From contig NC_087081.1 in assembly GCF_026151205.1 (NCBI RefSeq), forward strand, positions 9,233,246 to 9,297,245: a stretch of DNA of 64,000 nt. Reading direction: 5' to 3'. Under the pieces are notes generated by a model that worked only from the letters and a program-made list of their open reading frames with translations, was not told the DNA's origin and searched no databases. Made by a program: the position numbers and the translations under genes. Positions 62,262 through 64,000 of this stretch are shown piece by piece. This DNA is from Bolinopsis microptera. Lineage: Eukaryota > Ctenophora > Tentaculata > Lobata > Bolinopsidae. Position 1 is the first letter of the stretch; each line of letters begins with the position of its first letter.

Positions 62262-64000
62262 GTAGGAATACAGCCCAATATTTGAAGTGTTTGAAAACAG
62301 AAAAAGTTATGATTTTAGTTTGTAAATTCTAGTTTTGCAAAAGGTTGACAGTGGTTTTACATGTCATGTAGCTGAACTAGTGATTGTTTAAATTGTCAAG
62401 ATATGCTGACTTGGGAAAAATGTAACTTCCGCTAGCTTTAACAAATACCAGTGTTGGAATTTTGACAAAATATTTCCAAGGCTGTCCACTGCAGAATACT
62501 TTTGTTATGTGAAGTATACTCAATGCAGTGAAACAGGGGACTTAAAACTCAAACTAAGCTATAAAGTTATTTAAGATCGTACGCGTAGTTCCGTTTAACT
62601 TTAAACTTTTAAAGCACTGTTAGTGATAAGAAGAACAGCTATAAATCAAACATTGATGAAACAAAAGGTTCGATCCTAACTAGGAATATGGCAAATTATA
62701 ATTCTCTGACTCTTAAATACGCCCCTAAATACGTGCTTTTCACAGTTTTGATCAACTGAATCCTTAGAGTATTTCCTTAAAATGTGGAAGTTTTCTTAAG
62801 AAAAGGCCTGAAATCGTGTTTTTGGTCGATTCTGGTTCCACAGAAATATGAAGTTGAATTGACAGTCGAAGCCCTAGTGCCCTAGTAACTTAGTGCCCTG
62901 AAGTAAACCCATCGGATAATTCTCAGTCGATGGATTTTCCAAAACTTGTAGGATTTCCATAATTGCCAAAAATAATTTTTAATTATGACGTCGAAGGGTT
63001 TAAAATTTCATTCTTAATCAATCATCTTATTCAACGGCAAGAGTTTCCATGAATTTAATTAATTTATTCTACGCGGAAATTATTTCAGTTGGCATTAGAA
63101 ATAGGGCTGGATTTAAAAAATTTGGCTGGATTTTAAAAAGAGTATGGCTTTATAAGATAAAAGTTATCTGAGAAATTTAATATTGCGAAAATTAAATATT
63201 TCGTGTAAAAAATTATTTGCAGGTATATGATCCATCAAAAGCCGGGTTTAAATTCAATTACCTATCAGGAAATTGGCTATCCTGATCCAGGGTAGGCTGA
63301 TCATTTGTACTACTGCTTTTGTGATCCAGGCCAATCTCGTCTCGTTACGGCCGACTGATAAAGATAAAAATACTAATAAAATTATTAGGAATGTCAATAT
63401 TTTCTGAATTTAAATCATTCACGTAGAGTTTATTTAGGTACGTAAAACATAATTCTGGGCGTCACAATAGTTTTGTCAAACAATTGGACTTACCTGAAAT
63501 AAAATACACAGTATTCAGTAATCCTTAAAAGCAGTTTTTATTAAGTGACTTAAAAGTGCATATAAATTCAAAATATCAAATGATTACCATGCTAACTTCT
63601 GTAGAACTGCAGCCTGTAAGGTTTCACAGTTCAGATATAGGTAAGCTCACTATTCGTATTTTAGCTTACGAACCTAGTAGTAGTATAGACTATAGCCATA
63701 GGCTCACTACTAGGTTCGTCAATCGTAGGAATTCACGGTTAATGACCACGCATAGTACCTACCCATATCGTCAGTCAGGTCATCGGACGTTTTGCGGGCT
63801 TTGGAAATACCATTACCGCAGTGAGATAAGAGACTCTCTCGATTCGTATGTTTTTGAGAAATGTGAACTTAATTTCTAAGAAACCCACGTCAGAGAAGCA
63901 ATATTTCAATATCTCAAATAATTTCTGTCTGAATTCCAGAGGAAGGTCATCACGTAGTGATCCTTAAAAGGTTAAAGGTGATACGATAAACGTAAGTCCT
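62262..64000. other. Probable intron, possible further exon near the window end
   Basis: An inverted pair gaacctagtagt/actactaggttc lies at 63670-63716. A possible exon follows the acceptor ttccag at 63941, and AAG|GTGATA is a possible donor about 35 bp later; it would continue the secreted-protein frame in phase 1 as EEGHHVVIL. Weak evidence. Confidence 0.3.

Overview
This is an AT-rich stretch of nuclear DNA from an invertebrate animal. The genes are split by GT/AG introns of about 100 bp to several kb, and the DNA is crowded with non-LTR retrotransposons, short terminal-inverted-repeat elements, tRNA-derived SINEs and microsatellites. The genes with family-level resemblance (a PRA1/RABAC1-type protein, a TMEM45-type protein, two seven-helix receptor-like proteins) are animal-type. 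I cannot name the species; a cnidarian or another non-vertebrate animal would fit.

Host genes, left to right: (1) the last coding exon(s) of an unrecognised nuclear-looking protein with a SUMO-interaction-like VIDLT motif (+, 3781-4619); (2) a ten-exon rhodopsin-type receptor on the minus strand (12138-7331) with LYRF in place of DRY and a predicted third cytoplasmic loop of about 400 residues; (3) a complete five-exon PRA1/RABAC1-family gene (+, 22747-24526, 192 aa); (4) a TMEM45-family gene on the minus strand (44875-27240); (5) a complete six-exon 311-aa seven-helix protein on the minus strand (57127-55190); (6) the 5' part of a secreted-protein gene with a GDPxxxTF (VWD-like) motif (+, from 59160, running past 62261 and probably out of the window). 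Splice phases were checked codon by codon for genes 2 to 6; the only unresolved part is between exons 1 and 3 of TMEM45.

The most striking region is 27997-40142, a four-layer nest of transposons inside one intron of TMEM45. A G-rich inverted-repeat element (6-bp duplication AATTAT) carries a 5'-truncated LINE (LINE-A, minus). Into LINE-A went a compact LINE (LINE-B, plus, 12-bp target duplication) that encodes a 2A-type ribosome-skipping motif, zinc fingers, endonuclease, reverse transcriptase, RNase H and a C-terminal zinc knuckle. Into LINE-B, two nucleotides after the 2A motif, went a 3.3-kb fold-back element. Removing each layer restores the frame of the one below, and without the nest the intron would be about 170 bp. 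The neighbouring intron holds LINE-C, split by a TA-flanked element and by the 3' piece of another LINE; both again come out in frame.

Other repeats: a degenerate LINE (18.5-21.3 kb), a LINE RNase H fragment (52.6-53.8 kb), a family of G-run elements with ends GGGGTCGTTCACATATTACG and TTA/TAA duplications (one sits at intron position +5 of a splice donor in the receptor gene), a TTAA-flanked fold-back element, long CT and TACTATA arrays, a 41-bp minisatellite and duplicated 0.7-0.8-kb repeats.
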